Positions 1 through 11,341 of a stretch of 64,000 bases of DNA are shown here, piece by piece. Each line of letters starts with the position of its first letter. Position 1 is the stretch's first letter. The stretch spans positions 175,883 to 239,882 of the forward strand of contig MNCI01015499.1 in the NCBI GenBank assembly GCA_015680685.1, read 5' to 3'. The translations under genes and the position numbers were made by a program. Source of the DNA: Gnetum montanum. Taxonomy: Eukaryota; Streptophyta; Gnetopsida; Gnetales; Gnetaceae. The notes beneath the pieces are model-generated. The model did no database searches. It saw only the letters and a list, made by a program, of their open reading frames with translations, and was not told the DNA's origin.

Positions 1-2300
1 GGAGGCAAGAGCTAGCTAATTGCTTCTCTAATTCTGTCATGAGCCTCCCCATGGTTAGCATTGTCAAGTTTGCATATTGGAGGTTGATAAGCTCCATGTA
101 CTTAGTAATCTCCTCGATCTGCAACTTCTTTAGATGGATCTCTACTTGTTTATATGTATTAAGTCCATTAAAGATGGAGTACCATGCATCACCTCTTTGC
201 TGGAGTTGCTAGAGGGTATTGTTCACCTTCTCCTTGGCTAACTTTATCTTCTTATTTTTTTGACTTTCTTAAGCATCTTGACCTTTTTAGATCCAAGTTT
301 ACCTTGGTAAGCTGTTCTTGCTGTTGGAAAATGTACTCTGCCATTTGATTCTTTTATTGGTTAGGATTCTACAGGTGATGGTTATCATGAGTTAGTACTA
401 GGTTTTCTTTGCGAACTTGATGAAGGTCATGGTTAGTTATATTTTCCATTGTTTCTGACAGTGACACATCAATAATTATCATCTCTTTAGCATTCTGAGC
501 CTTATGGTATTTTTGCTGAAGTTGTTGGAAAGCTTCACTCTTATGAGTTTTGGCTTGAGAATGGCAAGATTAGAGAGATAGACTCTAAGTTTTGCAACCT
601 TAGTGGCCAATTGTCAATTACTAGTGGTGGCCTTCTGGAGTTACATATTGATGATCAATAACTTTCCCCTCATCTTTGATAATTATGACTGGATGGCTAA
701 TATGTCTTTTGAGAGATGAAAGATCTTTAAAATCAATTACTCAACTCTTACCAGTCATTCCAATACTTCATCATGTTAGGAAACATTCATCCTTCCACTT
801 CTTGCTCTTGCTAATGCTTGTACATTTTCCATGGTATTAACATGAAGGATAGATGCAACAGAAGCTCTTAGAGCTTCTCCAACATGGTATACCATCACCT
901 TTACTATTGTTGCTTGGTTCTATGCGGTATGACTAGGACTGTCACTCCTCCTCCTTCTTCTAGCATTATAGAAAAGGATACTACATTTCCAAAAATTTTA
1001 GGGAATTCTTATCCTTGTATTGATATAGTGACTTCTTTGGCATTAGGATTAGGATGAATAGGTGTTTGGTTCCTTTGTGATGAGAACAATGATTTCATCT
1101 TAGTATCTAACTAGCTAATGATCATTGTGACCTCATTTAGGTGACTCATTGCTGGATAGTATATTGAGGATTCTCCACCACCTCTAGAGGCTTAATGTTA
1201 TTACAACTCTTATTCTTTGAGTTTCTTTAGTCATTCTATAGCTACTAGCAATTTAGGTGTTATCTTTGGTATTATAGATGGTGGCTTCTTTTCTTCTTGA
1301 ATCTTGGCAAGAACTTTATCTTTCATCATCTCCTTCCAAGATGTTGTAGGAGCCCCATGAATCATATCATTCAAGTAGCAAGCTATACCTTTCCTTTTAC
1401 AGAGTTTTCTAATGAGGCATGGAAAGTGAAGTGTCTTCTTATCCTTTTCGTTCTCCTTTAAACATTTTTCAATTTCAAGGAAGATGAGTTGTAGGAGGTT
1501 GATTGGGAATTTTCTGCTTAGAGCTACACATGCCTTGGTGGAGAAGGTTGTGATCTTGCTCGATCTCACTATTGGATTAAAGTGATAGACTACAATCTTG
1601 AAGTATGCTCGCTTCACCTTGGTGAGGGAACTATACTCCTTGCAATTCACTTTATAGCATTTGTGAACCCACTCTTTCTTGGGCTTTGGATTCACTTAAG
1701 TGGATATTTTCATTAGCTTCACCCCAATGTTGGGTAATCCAAGGGCTTCTATAATTAATTCAATCGAGTAGGAAATGGTGATGTCTTTTATTTTTACAGT
1801 GGCATCTCCTTGTTAGTTATTCTAGAAGAGGAAAGTTTTAACCATTTACCATTCCTTATTGTTGGAGAGAATGGGCCATAGGGAGACTCTTGAAGTTGTG
1901 TTCTAACCTCTTTTGATGCAAGCTCCAAGAATGATCTAAAATTCAGCTCTTCAAGGATGGAGTTCTAGATTTTTTTTAGTATAGACCTTTTCTAAGATGG
2001 TTTTTGTAAGTGTGACCTTTAGATTAGGTTATGGTCTTGGAACTTTGTCCTATCTAGATTAACTTGTTTCTGTTGTAGGAATCTAATGAACAAATTTCAC
2101 CTTAGGCTGCTTGCATAGGGGCCTAGTAGCATGGGTAGCCTTGGCTACTTGCTCTTGGGGTTTTTGTTGCTATTATTGTTATTGGTCCCTTTCACCATAT
2201 GGTCTCTTTTCTTTGGGTTGTGATGGTCCTCCTACCCATGGTCCTCTCTTGGGTGCTATCTGTGATCACAAGCATAACGCAGGATTAGTTCCTTAGGCAT
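1..2300 (-). pseudogene. ORF X of element B (extra sense-strand ORF between pol and 3' LTR), degenerate, truncated by the window edge
   Basis: This is a coding relic on the same strand as B's gag-pol, in the position where Athila elements carry their third ORF. The longest open stretch is 1231-1695 (154 aa). It contains a pattern of the type ACVALSRKFPINL ... LHFPCLIRKLCKRKG, which resembles the alpha-helical 'putative plant transposon protein' / ATHILA ORF-1 type domain; that is recognition by pattern, not a search. The part nearer the edge (1-900) is rich in K, E and Q and looks like coiled coil. Element F carries a homologous relic at 49440-52284 in the same order, for example a 'gccata-gggaga' block at 1872 and at 51911. 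Several stops and frameshifts are present. Function is unknown. Confidence 0.5.
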
Positions 2301-2309
2301 AATCTTTGT

Positions 2310-4258
2310 TTCCTTTAGATACCTTTCTTTATTTGATTAGGTTATTTTTTATTAGTCACACATTATGATTTTATCATTAAGTTCTTATTTAATGATCACA
2401 AACTTTTGATCTTATCAAGTATTATTTTCTTTATACTCTAATGGAGGTTGATTGCTGATATTAACTCTTGTGATGATTAATTAAATATTATTTTAATATC
2501 TTATTCATGGGGAGTTAAGAAAAATTTCTAAAACTATTCTATGAAAACCTAGTGTTTGATGCCCCCATGACATAAAGTGTACCTCTAGTAGCTCAAGGAT
2601 CGAAGAACAGGTGAAATTAGGTAAGTGGTTTAAAAGTTACAACTCTTAGAAGGCCCTTGAGCTATAAAAAATGACAAAAAATCTTCTTGAATTTGGGAAA
2701 AATAGTAAAAAATAAGCTAAGTATCACATGTATGTATAGGATTTTGTGCCATGTCGACTAAGCCCATTGTGTTGATGAGGATGCGTCGACATAGCTATTC
2801 GCATCAATTTTTCACCTATGGATATCAAGGGATTTTGAATGAGTTTGGGATTGAAACAAGAGCCATATGAAAGCTAGAAAGTTGGAGAATCATAGAGACA
2901 ATACAATTGAGGGTATAGTTCAAGAAATTGAAGCAATTTGAGAATATGGGATGACTCATTACAAGATGTTTCTAGTGACAAAATAGAGCAAAAATCAAAT
3001 GTTTCAAGCTATTGAGATGATTGAGTTTGCAATTGGCATATGGTTAGGGAATTAAACTTAAGGTAAACCAAAAGAGATGTAAGTGGGTTCTCCCCAAATC
3101 AGGCTTATGCTAAATATGCTTTTGCATGACCTCATTACAAGAAGTTTGTAGGCATCTAGGACAATGAATGATTATTTTAAGTTAAATTATAAAGTCATAT
3201 GAGAAATTATCTTAGGATGATGCGAACTAGAAAATAAAACTATCAATTTATCATGGCATGAGGTAGTGAGATGAGAGAAAATGAAGTGAGTGAATGATAA
3301 ACAAAGAACAATAGATGAATACTCCACATCATGGTCACATGGGACCCTTAGTGAAATTTGTGATTAAAATAATCTAGCATTGGTTCATTCCAAGTCTAGA
3401 CCAAGCCCATTCTAATAGTAACCTTGTATTGACATAGTTTTTCGCTTATACCATCAAGAGCCTATGACATCCACAAAGGACAACCATCACTCTAAGAGAA
3501 GAAGAAAACAAAAGAAGGAAGTAGGTAGGTCCTTAGTTAGAGGGGTGTCTTTAGGCATGGGTAACATGTCTTTCTATCCTCATAACCAATGCTTGTAGCC
3601 CATGAGATTGTCTAATGGCTGTGTTCTGAATTCTTGTTATTTTATTTTTTTCCATAGGAACCACACCATGCAAAGACATGCTTCCTATTTATAGTTGATG
3701 GTAGAAGTGATGATATACTAATGAAGATCCATAGAATTGAAGAAGGAAGTTGATACAAGAACACATCAAGTCTCCTTGAGATCACATCCTTTAACATTCC
3801 CACTTTGTTTTTTCCAGTTCATTGGGTAACAAATTCACATGTTACTTTTTGTCTTAATGTGAAATAACCTTCATGTTTCCATGATGCAGACTTCACATGA
3901 AATAGATGGAATGGGTGAATTTTGTGAACTCACTATCTAATACTAGCAAAAGAGTGACATATTGTTAGTAGAGAACATAATCCAAGAACAAAGTTTTTAT
4001 TTTTACAATCAATCATAACTTTGATAGCTATATTCATAATTTTAAAAATTTGAAGTAGCCATGGAACAAAATGATATATTTCGAATATGACAAAATGAAA
4101 TTAATAGGAAAATAACAAAGAAAAGGAAAATATTTAAATTAAATTCATTAGTAAAATATTTAAGAAAGTGGAAAACATATAAAGAAAGTTGTAAAACAAA
4201 AATAAGAGAAATCAGTTATCCTCATCAATATTTTATGGTAGATGAATATCTTCACCAT
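2310..4258 (-). other. 3' noncoding tail of element B (distal part)
   Basis: There is no credible ORF. The stretch holds short blocks shared with the tails of A, C, D and F. These are a cccccatgac purine-tract complement (2571-2580), a 'gtgggttctccccaaa' block near 3084, a 'ggcatgggtaacatgtctt' block near 3555 and an 'accacaccatgcaaagac' block near 3661. It ends at the insertion site of element A; the tail continues into pol at 14215. Confidence 0.7.
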
Positions 4259-5017
4259 TGATGAGTTGCGAGGTACCCCTACGCTCAACCATATGAATAC
4301 GAGCGTTTCACGCATGATCCGGTCGAATTCCAAGGACAAAGTGCCTATGTGCCTTTGTGGAACAATGATGGGTTGGTTAATTGTTGTCTTCCCAAGCTTA
4401 CTTGTATGTCATGGTTGTATAGTTAAGTAAGTTTGAGGCATATGATTTTTATGGCTTTTATGTGTTTTATATCTTGTGCTAGTAAGGAGGGGGAATGAGA
4501 TAACTAAGTAACTAATCTAATTTAACTATTCATTAGCTAAGTTGTAATTACACCTAACACCAGTATCCATTCCCACTCACTGTACACATCATGAACTAGT
4601 GCAACACTGTTGGGATTACCAAACGCTAATCAGTACTAGGTTACCAAGCGCTACACGCATGCTCGAAGCAGTCGTATTGAGTGTATTTAACTAAGAGAGA
4701 TGTAAGGTGAGAGAGATCATTAATTAACTAGGAAAGAATTAAATAATAAATAACACTAATTAATCTATTCTGTATGCTGCAAGGTTTATCATAAAGTTCA
4801 TCTTTATTGCCGTACACAAAGTGTGCTCAGGTACACAATGCTCGAATAAAGATTCGTTCACTCTATGACTCCTACTACGGGCATGCTGAAATAATTCTAA
4901 CTCTGGAGGGAAAAATTGGCAAGAGTTTGGCTAAGGGACTACCTTCTAATGTGGAAACCAAGGGTGCCACCTCTTATTTATAGGCAAGGAGGTAGGCCGC
5001 GATATCGTGGTTTATCA
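4259..5017 (-). repeat. 3' LTR of element A (759 bp)
   Basis: It begins TGATGAGT on the plus strand and ends TTTATCA, so on the element's own strand it starts TGATAA and ends CA. It aligns with 13409-14211 over nearly its whole length. The element-strand TATA box (TATAAATA) is at 4975-4982. The U3 part upstream of the TATA is short and holds one GATATCG palindrome (about 5000-5008), whereas the other LTR has a longer array there. Confidence 0.9.
4975..4982 (-). promoter_or_regulatory. TATA box in 3' LTR of A
   Basis: TATAAATA on the minus strand, followed by an AAGAGGT-type stretch. The same TATAAATAAGAGG context is seen in both LTRs of C. Confidence 0.7.
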
Positions 5018-5030
5018 TACCCCCATGATT
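5018..5030 (-). promoter_or_regulatory. Polypurine tract of element A
   Basis: On the element strand it reads TCATGGGGGTA directly before the 3' LTR. It would prime plus-strand DNA synthesis. Two further copies of the same AGTCATGGGGG string lie at 5595-5605 and 6984-6995. Confidence 0.75.
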
Positions 5031-6960
5031 GAATGAAAACTTGTCCTTGAGTTCCTTACAAAATATTGGGAAGGTATGGGATTATTAATTGAATGACCAT
5101 TGACTATGGAATGAGGTGACAGAATCAACATGCTCGATGAACAGATCAACAATACAATACATGACAGCATTAGTGTTCATGACCACAAAAGTGAACACTA
5201 TAGATAAATGACATCCAACCTTATTTGGTAGCTGGAAGAGAAGGAGAAGGAGAGAGAAAAAAAAGAAGACGTGTTATTGCTAATGCCAAGATTGCGCTTT
5301 CCATTGTTTATTCCTAGCCATGCCATCAATCTTGCTCCTTTCGTAAATGTTCCAGTTCTGGTCCATCCTAAGTCTTTTTTTAGGCCCAGTCCATTATTGT
5401 ATGATTGTCATCTACACACAAAACACAGTCACAAATAAGCGAGGGTAGATAAATCATAATGCAATTGGTACATTGCCTCAATGTAAAGTGCATTGGCTAA
5501 GTTGTTATTATGGCAGATACTGATTTTGGAGATTTAACATTGGTGACTACCTAAGGTGTAGGGGTTAGGAAAAATTGAAAAAATTGTGCTAGGGCCCCCA
5601 TGACTAAGAGTGAACCTCTGGTAGCGGTAAGATGGAAAAAGATAAGGAATAAGAAGAATGGAGAAAAAGTAACAATGGAAATGCCAATAAAATGGATGTC
5701 ATGGATGGGGAAGAAACAAAAAATTCTTGATTGCAGGAAATGTTTAAGGGAAAGAAGTTAACAAGTGCACCAAAAAGGAATGTCAGTGGGTTCTCCTCAA
5801 AGCAGGCTCATGCCTTTGATGCCTTGATAGACCCATAAACCAAAGAGTTTGTAGACTCTTGGAATCTCATTTGGAAGCAAGAGTTAAAAACATACCCACA
5901 AGAAATTACCAAGGAAAAACGATGCATCAACCAAGATATGGACTACTGATAAAATCGACAATGAGATGAAAAATGGAAAAGAAAGGTGGCAAGGAGAGAA
6001 TGGAATGGAACCCTAAGAACAAGGTTGTGTAAAGTCCCTTGTATGTATTTTATGGTTAATGTGACCAAGTAGAACTCATTCCAAATCCAGGCTCAACAAA
6101 CCACATTCAGTGACCTCGCATCAACACATTCGACTAGCCTATCCTCTTGAAGCAACAAGAATGCCTTTACAGAAAGTCACCACCATTTCGAGGAGAGCGA
6201 TATGGAGAACCAAGAAGCAAGAAAGGGCCTTAGTTAGAGGGAAGCTTCAGGCATGGGTAACATGTCTTCCCAGTACCATAACTAGTGCATGTAGCCCAAG
6301 TTCTTTATTGTGTCTATGGGGTGTGCTTTGAATTCTCATTGTTTTTTTTATGTGTTTTTCGCATGAGAACCACACCATGCAAAGACTTATTTTTATGTAC
6401 TCAGCTTTCGGTGATTTGATGAATGGTCAGAATGGCAGAAAACCTAAAGAAAAAGAATCCAAGCACTCAAAAGAATAGCCAGCATAAATGCATCAAAACC
6501 CCTTGAAGTCACACCCTTTTCATCCTTTGAGTCCTTCCTTAGTTTGAGAAATACCCAGCCACCAATTCGTTAACCGTGTTTATTAGAGAAAGGGATTGTA
6601 CAATTTCAAGCCAAGGGAGACCATAGGATTTTATGGATGCATGAAATTTGTGGACTGATTACTTGTTTGATTAATAGAACCATACCTTAATATCAACATC
6701 ATACTTCAAAGGTAAAATCCAAACATTAGCAATCAATATGATATTATTCATAGCACCATCATGAACACTTATTGGATGATGAACAAAATAAAGTAATCAC
6801 ACAAAGAAATGGTAAAAATATGAACGATGGTGTAAAACAAAAACAAGAAAGATTAAAGAAATGTGCAAAATAAAAATGTGTAAAACAAAAATGTGTAAAA
6901 CAAAAACGTGTAAAATAAAAATGTCTAAAACAAAAATTTAGAAAGAGCTGAGGGCCTTCA
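5031..6960 (-). other. 3' noncoding tail of element A
   Basis: This long region between integrase and the 3' LTR has no credible gene; the small ORFs here are not conserved in the other copies. It contains an internal purine tract (5595-5605), the 'gtgggttctcctcaaagc' block near 5787, the 'caggcatgggtaacatg' block near 6247, the 'accacaccatgcaaagac' block near 6370, and a short-period array of AAAAATGTGTAAAACA-type units at about 6860-6950. Confidence 0.75.
6860..6950. repeat. Short tandem array, AAAAATGTGTAAAACA-type unit (element A)
   Basis: There are five to six units of about 13-17 bp just downstream of the integrase end. The same array type occurs at the same place in C (57695-57850) and D (39840-39940), and in weaker form in B and F. 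Confidence 0.8.
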
Positions 6961-6964
6961 ATGA

Positions 6965-8260
6965 TTAGCAGAGGTGACCATCTCCCCCATGACTGAGTTG
7001 GAAGGAGGAGATCCAAAATAATGGGCTAGGTTGCCCACCTTTAGAGGTAGTATATGTTCTGGCCATCCTAATCTCATGGAAAGGTTTTGTTTGTTGCACG
7101 TTGACTAACAGTCTTTTATCTGGGCTCTTAAGTTTATATAATATGGTCATGGCCTCTAAAGGAAAAGTTGCATAGATAGTGTAAGGTCCTTCCCATAGTG
7201 TTTGAACTTTGGTACATTGTGACACATGTGTGGGGTTCTAGTAGAGAACCTTATCTCCTGGCTGATACTTAACTTTCCTAATTTTCAGGTCATGGCGTTG
7301 TTTATTGAATGCCTTATGCAACTCATTAGATGATAGGGTAGCTAGTCGGTTCTCATCTAGCAAGTTAAGAGTCATAAACCTTTGTTTTTGTGCTAGATCA
7401 AGGTCAAGGTTGAGGTCACATGCCGTGGCTAGTGTACGGCGCTTAGTTTGGATAGAGAGTGTTGGAAGTTTTCCATACACTAACTCGTAGGGAGAGTAGC
7501 CTATAGGGAGTTTTTATGTGTACGGAGCTTAGTTTGGATAGGGAGCATTGGAAGTTTTTCATACACTAACTCGTAGGGAGAGTAGCCTACAGGGAGTTTT
7601 CATGTGGAGTGGTATGCCCAAAGAGCATCATTCAGTTTAGTGCTCCAGTCTCGCCTATACTTGCTAATGGTTCTAATCAGTATCTTAGTAATCACCCTAT
7701 TGGTGACCTCAGCTTGACTGTTTTCTTGGGGTGGTATGGTGTAGTCAATTTGTGCTCAACCCCTAAGCGTTGCATTAACTTATGAAAAGTTGCACCTGTG
7801 AAGTGTGTTCCATTATTTGAGATAAGTGCACATGACACACCAAACCTTTGATGACTTGTTGTTGAACAGATCATGTAGCTGTAGATGATGTGCAATATTT
7901 AATGGTAGCTACTTTAGCCCATTTTGTTAAGTAGTCTACGGAAACTATGATGTAAGCTTTTACATTGGACATTGGTGTAATGGGCCCCATGAAATCAATT
8001 CCCCAAATGTCGAAGGGTTTTAATAGTTGAATCCATTGATGCAAACCCTTCATTCTAGCAGTCATTCCCCCATCACGTTGATAGTGCTCACAAGATTGGA
8101 CGAATTGATTGGTGTCCCAGAACAAGGTAGGCTAATAATATCCTGTAAGTAGGATCTTGATGGCCATTCGTTTCCTAGCATAATGACCCCCACAAGGGCC
8201 CTCATGAGAATCTTGGAGAAATCTTAGTTGATCTCTATTGAGAACACACCATCGAACCAA
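6965..8260 (-). pseudogene. Element A integrase, broken
   Basis: Integrase would insert the cDNA into the host chromosome. Visible in order on the minus strand are a degraded zinc-binding region ending in SCEHYQRDGGMTARM (about 8040-8100), the first catalytic Asp in GIDFMGPITPMS, ISNNGTHFTGATF (7785-7835), and near the C-terminus the WEGPYTIYATFP GPY-type motif (7140-7200). The second catalytic Asp, expected in the S-D-N-G string, is Asn. An 85-bp direct duplication (7433-7517 and 7518-7602) shifts the frame, and further stops are present. It cannot encode an active enzyme. Confidence 0.85.
7433..7602. repeat. 85-bp tandem duplication inside A's integrase
   Basis: Two copies begin GTGTACGG and differ at a few positions. 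The first starts at 7433 and the second at 7518. The unit is not a multiple of three, so it disrupts the reading frame. Confidence 0.85.
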
Positions 8261-8319
8261 GCCATTGGAACATACTTTGTAAACTTGTCCATTGATTTCC
8301 ATAAAGTACTTCTCTTTGT

Positions 8320-9240
8320 GAAGAAACTGTTGTTTCTTCTTAAGGTCTAGCTCTTATGGTGCTTGTTGGGTAAGAAGATAGGTAAGAATGCTACTGTACT
8401 AGTTTGTCTCCATGGGTGATTGGTTATTCACTACACCAGCAAAGAGGAACTCATTGGGAAGTGATCAGAAATGGGATACTCATCCTCTTTGCTGTCCTAG
8501 TGCAACTGAGATAAATGATCGGCAACTACGTTCTTGGTGCCTTTACGATCGATCATTGTTAAATCGAACTCTTGTAGGATTACCAGCCATCGTAGAATAC
8601 AAGGGCTTACCATTGGCTTATTCATGAGGAACTGGATTGCACTATGATCTATGTGTATGAATACTTTGTACCGCAATACATAGTGCCTAAATTTTTCTTG
8701 TGCACACACTACAACCATTAATTCTTTTTCTGTAGTAGTGTAGTTAATTTGTTCACCAGCTATACTTTTACTTACACAGTGGATGTAATAAGGACATTTC
8801 TGGTCATCTAATTGTGTAAGTACAACTCCTAAGGCATAGTTGGATGCATCAGTCATGACATGGAATGGTCTAGACCAGTCAGGAGCTTGTAGAATGGGTG
8901 TTTCTACCAGCTTCTGTTTCAGAGTTTCGAAAGCTAGTTCACATTCCTTGGTCCACTTGAAGGGTATGTCCTTTTTCATTAGCTCTACCAATGGTATGGC
9001 AATCTTTGAAAAGTTTTCTATGAATCTCCTATAGTAGCCAGTGTGTCCAAGGAATGGCCGAATGTCTTTGACAGTTTCTAGTTGATAGGTGATTCCTTGG
9101 ATGATTTTGATTTTCTCAAGGTCTACCTCTATCCCTACATATGAAATTTTATGACCAAGTACTATGCCTTCTTGGACCATCAAATAGCTTTTTTGCCAGT
9201 TGAGCCTCAAATTAGTTTTTACACATCTTTTCAGCACTTA
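8320..9240 (-). pseudogene. Element A RNase H
   Basis: The main open stretch is 8497-9237 (246 aa), the longest in the window. It holds the RT thumb and connection (GYYRRFIENFSKIAIPL) followed by an RNase H of Ty3/gypsy type: FHVMTDASNYALGVVLTQ, then YTTTEKELMVVVCAQEKFRHY, then IHIDHSAIQFLMNKP. The catalytic Asp and Glu positions (TDAS, TEKE, HIDH) look intact in this part. The domain would degrade the RNA strand during reverse transcription. It is joined to RT without a visible boundary, as in other Athila copies, and the polyprotein upstream and downstream is broken. Confidence 0.85.
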
Positions 9241-9850
9241 CTCTAATCGGTTCATGGATTGATCAAAACTTGCTCCATAAGTGGAGAAGTCATCCGTAAA
9301 GACTTCGACACCATTTCCTATTTGCTGCTAGAATGTGCTTAGAACTAAGTGTTGAAACATGGTAGGGGCATTGCACAAGCCAAATGGTATTTTTTTTATA
9401 CAAACGTTCCTTAAGGACTTGTGAATGTAGTTTTTTCTTAGTCTTCTAGGGCTATTTATATTTGGTTGTATTCGCTATATCCATCCAGAAAACTATAATA
9501 GCGATGCCCTACGATTGTGTCTAACACTTGGTTAACAAATGGCAATGGAAAATGATCCTTGAATGTTGCCATGTTTAGCAGCCTAAAATCTATGCACACC
9601 CTCCATTTGCCTCCCTTTTTAGGCACGATTACTGAGGGGCTAACCCATTCGCTATTAGTATGGAGTATATGAACCCAGCCTTTAGAAGCTAATCGATTTG
9701 TTCTTTTACTACTTGCTTCAACTTTGGATTCAATTACCACTGTGGTTGTTTCCAAGGCTTCATGGAGGAGTTAGTGTAAATCCTATGTTGGCATATCCTA
9801 GGATCGATTCCGGTTGACTCCGGATATGACCAGGTAAAGGCTTTTGACTA
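9238..9850 (-). pseudogene. Element A reverse transcriptase, broken
   Basis: The palm and fingers of RT are seen in EWVSPSVIVPKKGGKWRVC and IDFRLLNMATFKDHFPLPF (9456-9755), then FLDGYSEYNQI. After a frameshift near 9455 the frame continues with IPFGLCNAPTMFQH and the catalytic box VFTDDFSTYGASF (about 9280-9310). The usual hydrophobic residue before D-D is Thr here. A stop interrupts the stretch before the catalytic box. RT copies the genomic RNA into cDNA. Confidence 0.85.
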
Positions 9851-10156
9851 CTTGTTTATTACCTTTAGCAAACTCTCTTTTTGTTGTGAAGAAAGTCTTG
9901 CGTTGATGATTACCAGTTTTCCATTCTTAAGAAACATGTATTCTATACCGATGGACAATGGTTTTAACTTTAGGGGCTCTTGTTTAAATTTCTTAGGAAT
10001 TTCCAACTTCCCCCAGTTGATGTTTTCTAAGTTAGGACTAGGAAGTTGGCGGTGGACTTACTCTAATGCATCTATGCTATCTATGTAAGCGCAAGTCAAA
10101 CCCTTAGTTAGTTCCATGCATATAAGTGAGCTGCTTTCTTGATCAACTATTAGCCA

Positions 10157-11260
10157 CTAGGTGTCTTCTTGTCGTGTGGTTGTTGCATACAGGCACCTTT
10201 TTATGTTGATCATTTGTGCACACTGATTGCATGTAGGCAATGTTAAAATTGACACAACCCATGGTCTCTGCATGCAATTGCACCTTGTGTCACTGTATGC
10301 GATGCATGGAACCTTCTTCTTCTTGATCTTTCTGAAAGTATTTTTCTTAGATATTTCTAGAGAAAGATCGTAGATACCTAGGTGTGCATCGATAATGCTT
10401 AGCCATGCCCTTTCCATTATGATTGGAAGGTCCCCCTTATTGTTGTTCACTTGAATCACCAGGAAGTCAGTTAGATACGACCATCCACAAACAATGGTAA
10501 GAATGTCCTCCACTAATCCCAAGGGAACATTGATGGACTGGTAAGAAAATTCTAAACGGACGTTGCTCTTTTTTAATGGAGGCAGGTTCTAGGCCTTATA
10601 CATTTCTTGGGATATTAGGTTGACACCGAAACCTAAATCCAAAAGAGCTTTGCATCTCTCATTCCCAACAATTTGTAGATATATTAGGGGACTCCTAGGA
10701 TCAGAGAATTTCCTAGGAAGGTGGCCAACTTTGATCCAATCAGTAACAACATGTGTTAACATGACCATATAGGTTGAATGCGGTGTTAAGTTTGAAGGGG
10801 GTTCTGAAGCTTTATTTGATACAGAGGCATCTAAAGACTCAGCCGCTTGGGGTTGCAAAGGCTTGGTTGGACTGTTGGTTTTGAAGAAAGATATTTTCTT
10901 CGTATAGTTAGAACCAACAGTAGGTTGAGGATTAATAGCCCTTATGACATTATGTTGCTGTGGCTGAGTAGGGAGTTCACCTTGCATTGTTGGAGTAGGT
11001 GGTAATGGAGCTATTGGTGGGAGAGATGTGATTGAATTGGAAGGATGGTACACTTGTGGGATGTCACCCCTAGGAGAGGGAGTCCTATAGTACTCGTGGG
11101 CTTGGTAGTGATGATGAGGAGTAATGTGACCTATAGTACACGTAATATCCATATGGGTTAGGTTGCCGGTAAGGATATTGTTGCCTTGGTGGTGGCATTT
11201 CCCATGATTGTGGGTGTTGCCACTGTTGATGTTGCTCAATTGGTTATGGTGGAGTTCCAC
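10157..11260 (-). pseudogene. Element A protease and gag-protease linker, broken
   Basis: This is a retropepsin-like domain with CKALLDLGFGVNLISQEMYKA (around 10589-10660), then GLVEDILTIVCGWSYLTDFL, then IIMERAWLSIIDAHLGIYDL. The catalytic triad position is D-L-G instead of D-S/T-G, as also seen in C. A proline- and glutamine-rich linker precedes it (10800-11100). The frame is broken between 10522 and 10589. In an active element the enzyme would cut the Gag-Pol polyprotein. Confidence 0.8.
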
Positions 11261-11341
11261 TTGGATAATACGTTAAAGGTTGGCAGAATTGCCTTGGGTT
11301 ACCTTGGGGATAAAGTAACTGTCGGGATGTTTGCCATTTGT

